Shown in pieces: positions 1 through 5,040 of a stretch of 5,797 bases of DNA. The translations under genes and the position numbers were made by a program. Position 1 is the stretch's first letter. Each line of letters starts with the position of its first letter. The notes under the pieces are model-generated. The model saw nothing but the letters and a program-made list of their open reading frames with translations, had not been told where the DNA came from and ran no database searches. Source of the DNA: UBA6136 sp046305255 (GTDB lineage Bacteria > Pseudomonadota > Gammaproteobacteria > Methylococcales > Methylococcaceae); contig JBKCCF010000190.1 of the NCBI GenBank assembly GCA_046305255.1, positions 1-5,797 of the forward strand. Reading direction: 5' to 3'.

Positions 1-55
1 GTCTCAGGGGATAGATACACCCCGCCCCCCCCATGACCCTTTCAGGAGAACGACG

Positions 56-301
56 ATGGAAAATGATTTAACGCTGGTTTTACTAGATAAACTCAGCCAC
101 TTCGCCCCGCAGGATTACAGCGATGACAGCCTGAAATGGTCGCTGGTGGGACTGACCCCAGCCCCTGAAGGGGGACTGCAGGCCCACCTGCGGTATGAGT
201 CGGGACAAGTGGAATCGCTGCTGGTGGTCGGCCACTCGGGTCGGGCCTGGTTGCAGGCGGTTGATCGACTGGAAGGCGAATGCGGAGGCCTGCTCGGCTA
301 A
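56..301 (+). CDS. Small acidic hypothetical protein, 81 aa
   Basis: I do not recognise this protein. It is an 81-residue, soluble-looking, acidic polypeptide with no signal peptide, no membrane segment, one cysteine near the C-terminus and no metal-binding motif. The coding call rests on a good Shine-Dalgarno (AGGAG at 44-48, 7 bases before the ATG), a clean frame to TAA, and a strong hairpin just downstream that could close its transcript. The predicted pattern is a helical N-terminus followed by beta-like stretches (around residues 27-32, 42-47 and 52-58), consistent with a small alpha/beta fold. It is 193 bp upstream of the GST pair, which appears to have its own promoter, so a shared operon is not implied. 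Function unknown. Confidence 0.75.
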   Translation: MENDLTLVLLDKLSHFAPQDYSDDSLKWSLVGLTPAPEGGLQAHLRYESGQVESLLVVGHSGRAWLQAVDRLEGECGGLLG

Positions 302-318
302 CCAGCCGGTGGCGCCAT

Positions 319-367
319 GCGCGGGGCGTCATCCACCCGGTCGCGCCGCGCGGATGACGCCCCGTGC
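319..367 (+). terminator. Long GC-rich hairpin, possible terminator lacking a T-tract
   Basis: The arms GGGGCGTCATCC (323-334) and GGATGACGCCCC (352-363) are perfectly complementary. The stem extends outward to 319 and 367, giving 16 pairs with one G-T. The 17-base loop is itself GC-rich. It starts 18 bases after the stop of the small upstream gene, which is where a transcription end would be expected. There is no run of T after the stem on either strand, so it is not a classic intrinsic terminator. It could be a pause or Rho-assisted end, an mRNA stabiliser, or a protein-binding inverted repeat. Confidence 0.5.
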
Positions 368-408
368 TGGTGCAAGGCGTCGACCTGCCCCGCAACACCG
401 ACCCGCGG

Positions 409-417
409 TGCTAGAAT
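409..417 (+). promoter_or_regulatory. Putative extended -10 promoter for the GST pair
   Basis: The sequence TGCTAGAAT contains an extended -10 element: TG, one base, then TAGAAT, which matches five of six bases of TATAAT. No good -35 is present 16-18 bases upstream, which is tolerated for extended -10 promoters. Transcription would start near 424, giving a leader of about 70 bases before the first GST start codon. It lies downstream of the hairpin, so it would make the GST pair independent of the small upstream gene. Sequence match only. Confidence 0.4.
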
Positions 418-494
418 CGGCCCATATCCGATCAAGGCCCGGACTAGCGGCAGACCAATCCTAGCGGCCCACCCTTGCACCGACCGGTACCGGC

Positions 495-1289
495 ATGGCC
501 ATTCTCACGCTTTATCACGCGCCATCATCCTACTATTCGATGATCGCCCGCTGGGCTCTGCTGGAGGCAGGCCTGTCATTCGACAGTCGGCGGCTCGACA
601 TTCATCGCGCCAAACAGCAGTTGTCGGACGCCTACCTTGCTATCAATCCCATGCTGACGGTACCGGCCCTCAGTACGGGCAGCACGGTCCTGACCGACAG
701 CGCGGACATTCTGGCCTACGCTGCCCTGCATGCGGGACAACACTGGCAACCCGGCAACCCGCAAAGCGGGCGTATTGTCGCCGCACATTACGCGATCCCG
801 ATCGAAAGGCTCACCTTCGGCAAGGCCATGAGCAGTCTGCCACCGCTGCGCCTGCTATTTCCGCACCTCTTGCGAGGCATGTGCCGTGACCTCTCTCGCC
901 GCATCGCGGCAGACCCGGCGCAGAGCCCGGCATTACAGGCCAAACTGCAACTCAATCAGCGCCGCATTGCCTATTTCAGGGACGGCAGCCTCAGCCTGAA
1001 GCTTGAAACAGAGCGGCAGCACGTTCGGGACTTTCTGGCACAGCTACCGGCACCGCTGGCAGATGGCTTTCTGCTGGGCGACCGCATAGGGGAGGCCGAT
1101 ATTGTCACGGCGGTGCTGCTCGGGCGACTTCGCATGATCGGCGAATGGCCGCTGGCCCAGGATCGGCCCGATCTGACCCGCTGGTTCGACCGCATGGCGG
1201 CCCGCCCTGCTTTCAGTCAGGCCGATATCTGGACCCGCTTCCAGCTGCGGCGCATCCTGTTCCAGCAATCTGATAGGCTGTCGCCCTGA
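495..1289 (+). CDS. Divergent glutathione S-transferase family protein, 264 aa
   Basis: Cytosolic GST-fold protein. The N-terminal thioredoxin-like domain (about residues 1-80) shows the opening strand and helix with HAPSSYYS at 8-15, the NPMLTVPAL segment with the expected cis-proline at P57, and a D68-S69 pair where GSTs bind the gamma-glutamyl group of glutathione. The helical C-terminal domain (about 90-250) carries the FLLGDRIGEADI segment (192-203). There is no N-terminal catalytic cysteine; a serine or tyrosine at 11-14 would have to activate the thiol, so the chemistry is uncertain. At 264 residues it is longer than the usual 200-220, with the extra length in the linker and early C-terminal helices (about 105-170), a layout that recalls extended GSTs such as the GDAP1-like group. 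It is followed after 24 bp by a second GST, very likely in one operon. No Shine-Dalgarno is visible. Substrate unknown. Confidence 0.9.
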   Translation: MAILTLYHAPSSYYSMIARWALLEAGLSFDSRRLDIHRAKQQLSDAYLAINPMLTVPALSTGSTVLTDSADILAYAALHAGQHWQPGNPQSGRIVAAHYAIPIERLTFGKAMSSLPPLRLLFPHLLRGMCRDLSRRIAADPAQSPALQAKLQLNQRRIAYFRDGSLSLKLETERQHVRDFLAQLPAPLADGFLLGDRIGEADIVTAVLLGRLRMIGEWPLAQDRPDLTRWFDRMAARPAFSQADIWTRFQLRRILFQQSDRLSP

Positions 1290-1301
1290 AGCATTCCACT
1301 C

Positions 1302-1306
1302 AGGAG
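1302..1306 (+). promoter_or_regulatory. Shine-Dalgarno of the second GST gene
   Basis: AGGAG sits 7 bases before the ATG at 1314, inside the 24-bp gap after the first GST. It fixes the start and contrasts with the first GST gene, which has no such site. If the two genes share one mRNA, the second is likely translated more strongly. Confidence 0.8.
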
Positions 1307-1313
1307 ACTGACC

Positions 1314-1922
1314 ATGAAACTCTACTACACCCCCGGTGCCTGCTCGCTGGCCTCCCATATCGTACTGCGCGAGGCGGGACTGAATTTTGAGGCGGTTCGG
1401 GTCGATCTGGCGACCCACCTGACCGAAACCGGCGAGGACTTCACCACCATCAACCCCAAAGGCTACATTCCGGCGCTGCAGTTCGACACGGGCGAGTTAC
1501 TGACCGAGAGTCAGGTCATTCTGCAATATCTTGCAGACAGTGCCCCCGATAGCGGGCTGGTACCGGCACAGGGGACACTGCCGCGCTACCGGGTAATGGA
1601 ATGGCTGGCCTACATCGCGACCGAACTGCACAAGAGCTTCGGCCCGCTATGGAACCGGCAAACCCCTGAAGCCGCCCGCCAACTGACGATCAGTCAGCTG
1701 GCCAAACGCTTCGATTTCCTGAATGCACACCTTAAGCAACAGGATTATATTGCGGGCGAGGGCTTTGGCATCGCTGATGCCTATCTGTTTACCGTACTGC
1801 GCTGGACCGACCCGCATCACATCGACCTTACGCCCTGGCCCCGGCTCATCGCTTATCAGAACACCATCAGCCAGCGACCCGCCGTCCATGCGGCACTGGT
1901 TGCGGAGGGCCTTGTCGGCTAG
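1314..1922 (+). CDS. gstA: Beta-class glutathione S-transferase (GstA-like)
   Basis: Cytosolic glutathione transferase, 202 residues, the normal length for the bacterial beta class and very similar to E. coli GstA along its whole length as I recall that sequence. The thioredoxin-like domain opens with a PGACSLASH segment carrying Cys10, the beta-class cysteine that forms mixed disulfides with glutathione. NPKGYIPAL (47-55) holds the cis-proline P53, and E65-S66 bind glutathione. In the C-terminal domain, ATELHKSF contains His106, the second known active-site residue of beta GSTs, and FGIADAYLF (151-159) is the core helix. Expected role: conjugation or thiol-disulfide exchange of glutathione with electrophiles and oxidised thiols. 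It follows the divergent GST after 24 bp, with a good ribosome binding site. Its TAG stop lies in a CTAG shared with the convergent transporter gene. Confidence 0.95.
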   Translation: MKLYYTPGACSLASHIVLREAGLNFEAVRVDLATHLTETGEDFTTINPKGYIPALQFDTGELLTESQVILQYLADSAPDSGLVPAQGTLPRYRVMEWLAYIATELHKSFGPLWNRQTPEAARQLTISQLAKRFDFLNAHLKQQDYIAGEGFGIADAYLFTVLRWTDPHHIDLTPWPRLIAYQNTISQRPAVHAALVAEGLVG

Positions 1923-2869
1923 TGCGATGCGTGCTTATGTCGGCGGGTAATATCACAGTAGAGCGGGTCAGGCTGACAGCCGATACTCTCAAACTGCAGT
2001 GTGACATGGTTGATACCGTGGCGGTGCGCCAGGCGTTCCGCCAACTGCGCCCGAATCAAGGCCGACGCGCTGATGGGCATATCATCGACCAGAACATGAA
2101 CCGACAGCGCCCGCAGATTGCGGGACAGGCTCCAGACATGCAGGTCATGCAGCCCCCTGACGCCATCCACCTGCATGAGATCGCGCACCACGCCGCTCAT
2201 TTCGACATCCCGCGGCGTACTTTCGAGCAGGATGTCGAGCGTTTCCCGCACGATCAGCCACGCATTCCAGAGAATCAGGCCGGCGATAAGGGCGCTGGCG
2301 AGCGGATCCAGCCAGTACAGTCCGCTGTAATGAATGCCGATGCCGGCGACAATCGCGCCCAGGGTCGAGAGGACATCACCCATGAGGTGCAGAAAGGCGC
2401 TGTGAAGATTGATGTCGTCCTTGGCGCCGTGGCTCACTAACCACGCCGTCAGCAGGTTGACGACCAGCGCAATGCTGCCCACGCCGATGACAATGCCGGC
2501 ATCGACCGGCTCGGGCGTCTGCAACCGCTGCCAGGCCTCATAACAGATACCGGCAGCAAGCACGGCCAGCGTTATGGAATTAGCCAGTGCCGCCAGAATG
2601 CCGACCCGATGGTAACCAAAGGTTTTGCCTGCATGAGAGGGCCGGCTGGCCAGCGTGTGGGCATACCAGGATAAGGCCAGGGCGGCCACATCGGTCAGAT
2701 TGTGGGCCGCATCGGTCAGCAGGGCCAGACTGTGAGCCCAACTGCCGGCCACGGTCTCCACCACGACGAACAGCAGGGTCAGCATCAGCGACAGGGCCAA
2801 CCGCAGGCGGGTCTGCCGTCCGCCGGATTCGGGGTAGGAATGGTGATGGGCGTTAGAATGGCTGCTCAT
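1919..2869 (-). CDS. Cation diffusion facilitator, probable zinc efflux transporter
   Basis: Inner-membrane metal/proton antiporter of the CzcD/ZitB/ZnT type, 316 residues. Six membrane helices can be placed at about 23-43, 48-70, 88-110, 123-145, 158-180 and 186-208. The transport site is complete: HNLTD in helix 2 (H56, D60) and HLMGD in helix 5 (H161, D165); the His-Asp pair in helix 2 is associated with zinc preference in this family. The N-terminus is histidine-rich (H4, H8-H10). The cytosolic C-terminal domain (about 215-295) contains the conserved LHDLHVWSL motif (240-248), then a tail with C298 and C305 and several histidines. I chose the ATG at 2869 because the frame reads on upstream for 92 codons that look non-transporter-like and overlap the divergent gene. 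No Shine-Dalgarno is visible. Exports Zn2+, perhaps also Cd2+ or Co2+, from the cytoplasm. Confidence 0.93.
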   Translation of the reverse strand: MSSHSNAHHHSYPESGGRQTRLRLALSLMLTLLFVVVETVAGSWAHSLALLTDAAHNLTDVAALALSWYAHTLASRPSHAGKTFGYHRVGILAALANSITLAVLAAGICYEAWQRLQTPEPVDAGIVIGVGSIALVVNLLTAWLVSHGAKDDINLHSAFLHLMGDVLSTLGAIVAGIGIHYSGLYWLDPLASALIAGLILWNAWLIVRETLDILLESTPRDVEMSGVVRDLMQVDGVRGLHDLHVWSLSRNLRALSVHVLVDDMPISASALIRAQLAERLAHRHGINHVTLQFESIGCQPDPLYCDITRRHKHASH

Positions 2870-3007
2870 GGGACGTACCGGACAGGGAAAAACGACAACA
2901 GGCCAACACGCGGCCGGGTTCCATGGTATCACTAGCCCGCCGCCGAGGTCGCTGCCACCAAACCGACCTGACGACACAACAGTCCGACCCACCCGAGGTT
3001 CTCTGCC
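2870..3007. other. Divergent intergenic control region
   Basis: These 138 bases separate the start codons of the minus-strand metal exporter and the plus-strand secreted protein, so promoters for both should lie here. I see only weak candidates: on the minus strand TGATACCAT (2924-2932) looks like an imperfect extended -10, and the overlapping plus-strand TATCAC (2927-2932) matches four of six -10 bases. Neither has a convincing -35. No clear palindromic operator for a metal sensor is visible. GAGG at 2995-2998, 9 bases before the ATG at 3008, serves the secreted protein gene. Confidence 0.4.
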
Positions 3008-3826
3008 ATGCCCATTTTGCTGCGACTGATCGCTCTGTTTGGCTACCTGCTCCTCCACCCGGGCAACCTTTTTGCCGGTAGCCTCCTCGAATATGCGGTG
3101 AGCCACGACGGCCATAGCAGCCTGCAAACTGCAACCATCAACCATGGCGAAATCGTGATCAGGGCGGCCGGGGGCGATCCTTCACTGGATCTAGTCTTTG
3201 AACAGACGAGCAAACGGCTGACGCTGGTCGATCATCGCAGGCAGCGCTACACGCCGGTGACGGAGGACGCCATCGCCAGGCTGGCCGGCCAGGTGGAGGA
3301 TGTAACACCGTTGTTACGTGGACTGGGCCAACAGCTGCGAGGGCTGGATGCCAGACAACGGGCGAAGTGGGAAAAAATGCTGGGCGGCTTCCCGCTGGAT
3401 GCCTTCGCAGTCGCACAGAACACGCTGCAGGGCATCACGCTGGATGCGGCCGGAACCGGCAAGGAAATCGCTGGGGTACCCTGCACACCGCTGCAACTCA
3501 AGGGTGAACGCTTTCACCCTATGGCGCTGTGTATTGCCAACCCCGAAACGCTGGGATTATCCGGGGATGACACGGCGGCGGTGCAGTCGCTGGTGGCCAT
3601 GGCGCACGCGGTGGCGACCCGGGCTCACGGGCTGGCGTCAAGGTTGGGACTGGCGCTCTCAAACCCGCATCTAGACGCGCTGACAGGGATTCCGGTCGAG
3701 ATCAGGGAACTGAAAGGCACGCATCCGCTGAGCATGACACTGAAGCGTAAACAACCGACAGCGCCGGAGGCCGCCCCCTATCACATCCCGGAAAACTACC
3801 TGGCCGACAGGCTCAGACTTTGGTGA
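3008..3826 (+). CDS. Secreted periplasmic protein, DUF4412-like, function unknown
   Basis: A 272-residue exported protein. Residues 1-23 form a typical signal peptide with a hydrophobic core and an LFA cleavage site before GS; there is no lipobox cysteine, so a soluble periplasmic product is expected. The mature N-terminus has alternating beta-strand-like segments (LLEYAV, EIVIRA, LVFEQ, LTLVDH), followed by a helical stretch (about 84-145). The segment GVPCTPLQLKG with C159 and a second cysteine at C175 could form a disulfide. The C-terminus ends in a PYHIPENY segment. This order of strand-rich start, 'last line' hydrophilic helix, cysteine-containing strand and final P-x-x-Y motif resembles DUF4412-type periplasmic proteins, but that is from memory of the pattern and is only suggestive. 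It is divergent from the metal exporter and its last 14 bp overlap the convergent membrane-protein gene. Role unknown. Confidence 0.85.
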   Translation: MPILLRLIALFGYLLLHPGNLFAGSLLEYAVSHDGHSSLQTATINHGEIVIRAAGGDPSLDLVFEQTSKRLTLVDHRRQRYTPVTEDAIARLAGQVEDVTPLLRGLGQQLRGLDARQRAKWEKMLGGFPLDAFAVAQNTLQGITLDAAGTGKEIAGVPCTPLQLKGERFHPMALCIANPETLGLSGDDTAAVQSLVAMAHAVATRAHGLASRLGLALSNPHLDALTGIPVEIRELKGTHPLSMTLKRKQPTAPEAAPYHIPENYLADRLRLW

Positions 3827-4385
3827 GAAGGCCTCTGCGTGACCGCCGCTTGTCTCGCCCGGGCGGGGTGTTCGGGATACCGGGATTTCGGCTTTTCGGC
3901 TGCATTCCAGCGCGTTGGCGAAGCAGCGACAGCGTCACCAGTACGATCAGCACCGCAAGACTCAGCTCCAGCGTGATGAACGCTCCGATCTTGAACCAGG
4001 CAAACGCCGGGTGGACGAAGCGTACCAGCCAGCCCGCAGCCTCGTCGGCGATGGCGGAGAAATACACCAGCACACTCAGACTGATCTTGAGCAGGGCCGA
4101 CAGGTTGGCGAACAGCAGCAGGTGGGTCAGCGTGACCGCCAACATCCCCATTGAAAACATATGGGCGTGGGAGACTTCCAGCAGGCTCTGGTAGCTGCGC
4201 GGCTGGGTGAAGCGAGCTTCGGCGCCCAGGTAATAATCAATCACTGACTGCGGCGTCAGATCCATCCGGTTGAAATACATCAGGCCAAGACTGAGCCACA
4301 ACACCATCATGTAGACCAGAAACAGCAACACGACGGTATTGAGCAGCCACTGCCGATTCTGTTCGCCGGTGACAAAGAAGCGCAT
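3813..4385 (-). CDS. Four-helix inner-membrane protein, partner of the FMN-binding protein
   Basis: Unnamed membrane protein of 190 residues. Predicted helices lie at about 13-38, 74-94, 99-121 and 131-155. Basic residues at the N-terminus and in the long tail (156-190, ending in an R/K-rich stretch) place both ends in the cytoplasm by the positive-inside rule. The periplasmic loop after helix 1 contains DLTPQSVIDYYLG (42-54). Helix 2 starts with EVSHAHMFSMG (70-80), giving H73 and H75 at its periplasmic end and H88 deeper in; H125 sits in the short loop between helices 3 and 4. This arrangement could bind heme or a metal, but no known cytochrome signature is present. The start codon overlaps the stop of the FMN-binding gene by one base (TGATG), implying coupled translation and joint function. 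The likely role is a membrane anchor or electron conduit for the flavoprotein; this is inference. Confidence 0.88.
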   Translation of the reverse strand: MRFFVTGEQNRQWLLNTVVLLFLVYMMVLWLSLGLMYFNRMDLTPQSVIDYYLGAEARFTQPRSYQSLLEVSHAHMFSMGMLAVTLTHLLLFANLSALLKISLSVLVYFSAIADEAAGWLVRFVHPAFAWFKIGAFITLELSLAVLIVLVTLSLLRQRAGMQPKSRNPGIPNTPPGRDKRRSRRGLLTKV

Positions 4386-4933
4386 CAGTGAGGTCTCCCC
4401 GCTATTGCGATCGCGTACACGGCCATCACCTTGCGAATGCCATCAAGGGAAGCACGCGAACTGAGGGTTGCGCCACTGATGGCATCCACGCCTTGATTCA
4501 GCTTCATATCGGACACAGGCCGATGATTCAAAAGAGCGAACCACTGGGTCGGCGGCTTGTATTCGGGGGGCTCGTGAAAGGCGAGGATTTCCGTCCGGAC
4601 CAGCTCGCCCGTTGGCGACAGTACGATCAATATCGTCTCGGGCTGGGTACGCACGGTGTGGGATTCGATGGCGGCATAGCCGAGGCTTTGACCGTTCTTC
4701 CTGCCCTCGTAGAAGGTAAACAACTGGCTGTCGACCTTGGCCTGTGCCATTTTTTCGACAGCCGCCAACTGCTCATCCGTGAGGAAAACCGGCACATCCT
4801 CAACCAGGGCATCCTTGCCAAACGCCAACTCAAAGGCCTCCTCCTTGCTATAAAAGACTTGCGCCAACGTCAGGGCGGGCAACAATACGAGGCTCAGCAA
4901 CAGCAGCAGGGACAGGCGTGAAAGCATCATCAT
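4385..4933 (-). CDS. Periplasmic FMN-binding-domain protein with covalent flavinylation motif
   Basis: Exported flavoprotein, 182 residues from the chosen start. The signal peptide is MMMLSRL followed by a leucine-rich core, with a likely cut after ALTLA (A24). The mature protein has a KEEAFELAFG helix, an FLTDEQLAAVEKMAQ helix (50-64), then the FMN-binding fold (about 80-175). D150-A-I-S-G-A-T156 matches the Dxx(S/T)GAT motif in which ApbE-type transferases attach FMN to the threonine, as in RnfG and NqrC. HEPPEYKPP (120-128) is another recognisable family segment. Expected role: extracytoplasmic electron transfer. It lies upstream of, and overlaps by one base, the four-helix membrane gene. 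The frame is open back to a GTG at 4984, but that start would precede the predicted transcription start and bury the signal peptide, so the first of three consecutive ATGs is preferred. No clear Shine-Dalgarno. No apbE gene is in the window. Confidence 0.9.
   Translation of the reverse strand: MMMLSRLSLLLLLSLVLLPALTLAQVFYSKEEAFELAFGKDALVEDVPVFLTDEQLAAVEKMAQAKVDSQLFTFYEGRKNGQSLGYAAIESHTVRTQPETILIVLSPTGELVRTEILAFHEPPEYKPPTQWFALLNHRPVSDMKLNQGVDAISGATLSSRASLDGIRKVMAVYAIAIAGRPH
4394..4400 (-). promoter_or_regulatory. Shine-Dalgarno inside the end of the flavoprotein gene
   Basis: Read on the minus strand, GGGGAGA lies 8 bases before the ATG at 4385 of the four-helix protein, within the last codons of the FMN-binding gene. 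It confirms that start and supports re-initiation after the overlapping TGATG stop/start. Confidence 0.75.
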
Positions 4934-4956
4934 GTCAGGGGATAGGAAAAGTGGAT

Positions 4957-4973
4957 GGGTAACGAACCTTGAC
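4957..4973. repeat. 17-bp direct repeat, copy A (promoter-proximal leader)
   Basis: GGGTAACGAACCTTGAC matches copy B at 5015-5031 in 14 of 17 bases; all three differences are the central bases. It falls between the predicted transcription start and the ATG of the FMN-binding gene. With the following bases it forms a small inverted repeat, CTTG-AC-CAAG. It could be an operator half of a two-site control region. Confidence 0.5.
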
Positions 4974-4982
4974 CAAGCCTGC

Positions 4983-5011
4983 ACTCTAAATGACAGTCAG
5001 TCGCATTTCAA
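4983..5011 (-). promoter_or_regulatory. Putative sigma70-type promoter for the flavoprotein pair
   Basis: On the minus strand, TTGAAA (5011-5006) matches five of six -35 bases, and TAGAGT (4988-4983) matches four of six -10 bases, with the ideal 17-base spacer. Transcription would begin near 4976, leaving about 40 bases of leader before the ATG at 4933. The hexamers lie between two 17-bp direct repeats, which strengthens the idea of a regulated promoter. Not experimentally supported. Confidence 0.45.
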
Positions 5012-5014
5012 TCA

Positions 5015-5031
5015 GGGTAAGCCACCTTGAC
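5015..5031. repeat. 17-bp direct repeat, copy B (upstream of the -35)
   Basis: GGGTAAGCCACCTTGAC is the second copy of the repeat, 58 bp from copy A start to start. On the minus strand it lies immediately upstream of the putative -35, and only 10 bases beyond the stop of the EAL gene. The adjoining bases make the near-palindrome TTGACTCAA. Confidence 0.5.
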
Positions 5032-5040
5032 TCAACCCCT

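Noticed and set aside
33..71. 12-codon upstream open frame starting at ATG 33 and overlapping the orphan gene start
   Set aside because: No ribosome site of its own and no conserved feature; the AGGAG serves the ATG at 56.
317..889. 190-codon plus-strand open frame across the hairpin and the first GST
   Set aside because: Overlaps the GST gene out of frame, has no ribosome site, and its translation is Arg/Ser/His-rich, typical of a GC-rich shadow frame.
1922..2440. 172-codon plus-strand open frame opposite the metal exporter
   Set aside because: It is antisense to a clear cation diffusion facilitator with intact motifs, and its translation is Gln/Arg-rich with no domain.
2870..3145. N-terminal extension of the exporter by 92 residues
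   Set aside because: The extension is not transporter-like, overlaps the divergent secreted-protein gene, and the family normally starts shortly before the first helix, as the ATG at 2869 does.
3302..3317. Inverted repeat GTAACA-ccgt-TGTTAC
   Set aside because: A 6-bp stem inside a coding region with no regulatory context; likely chance.
3856..3865. CGCCCGGGCG palindrome after the secreted-protein gene as a terminator
   Set aside because: It has no loop, no T-tract, and lies within the coding sequence of the membrane protein tail.
4388..4921. 177-codon plus-strand open frame opposite the FMN-binding gene
   Set aside because: Antisense shadow; the minus strand encodes a signal peptide and flavinylation motif, while this translation ends in low-complexity Gln-rich sequence derived from the leucine-rich signal peptide.
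4935..4945. TCAGGGGATAG also present at 4-14
   Set aside because: An 11-base match is expected by chance several times in a window of this size, and the contexts differ.
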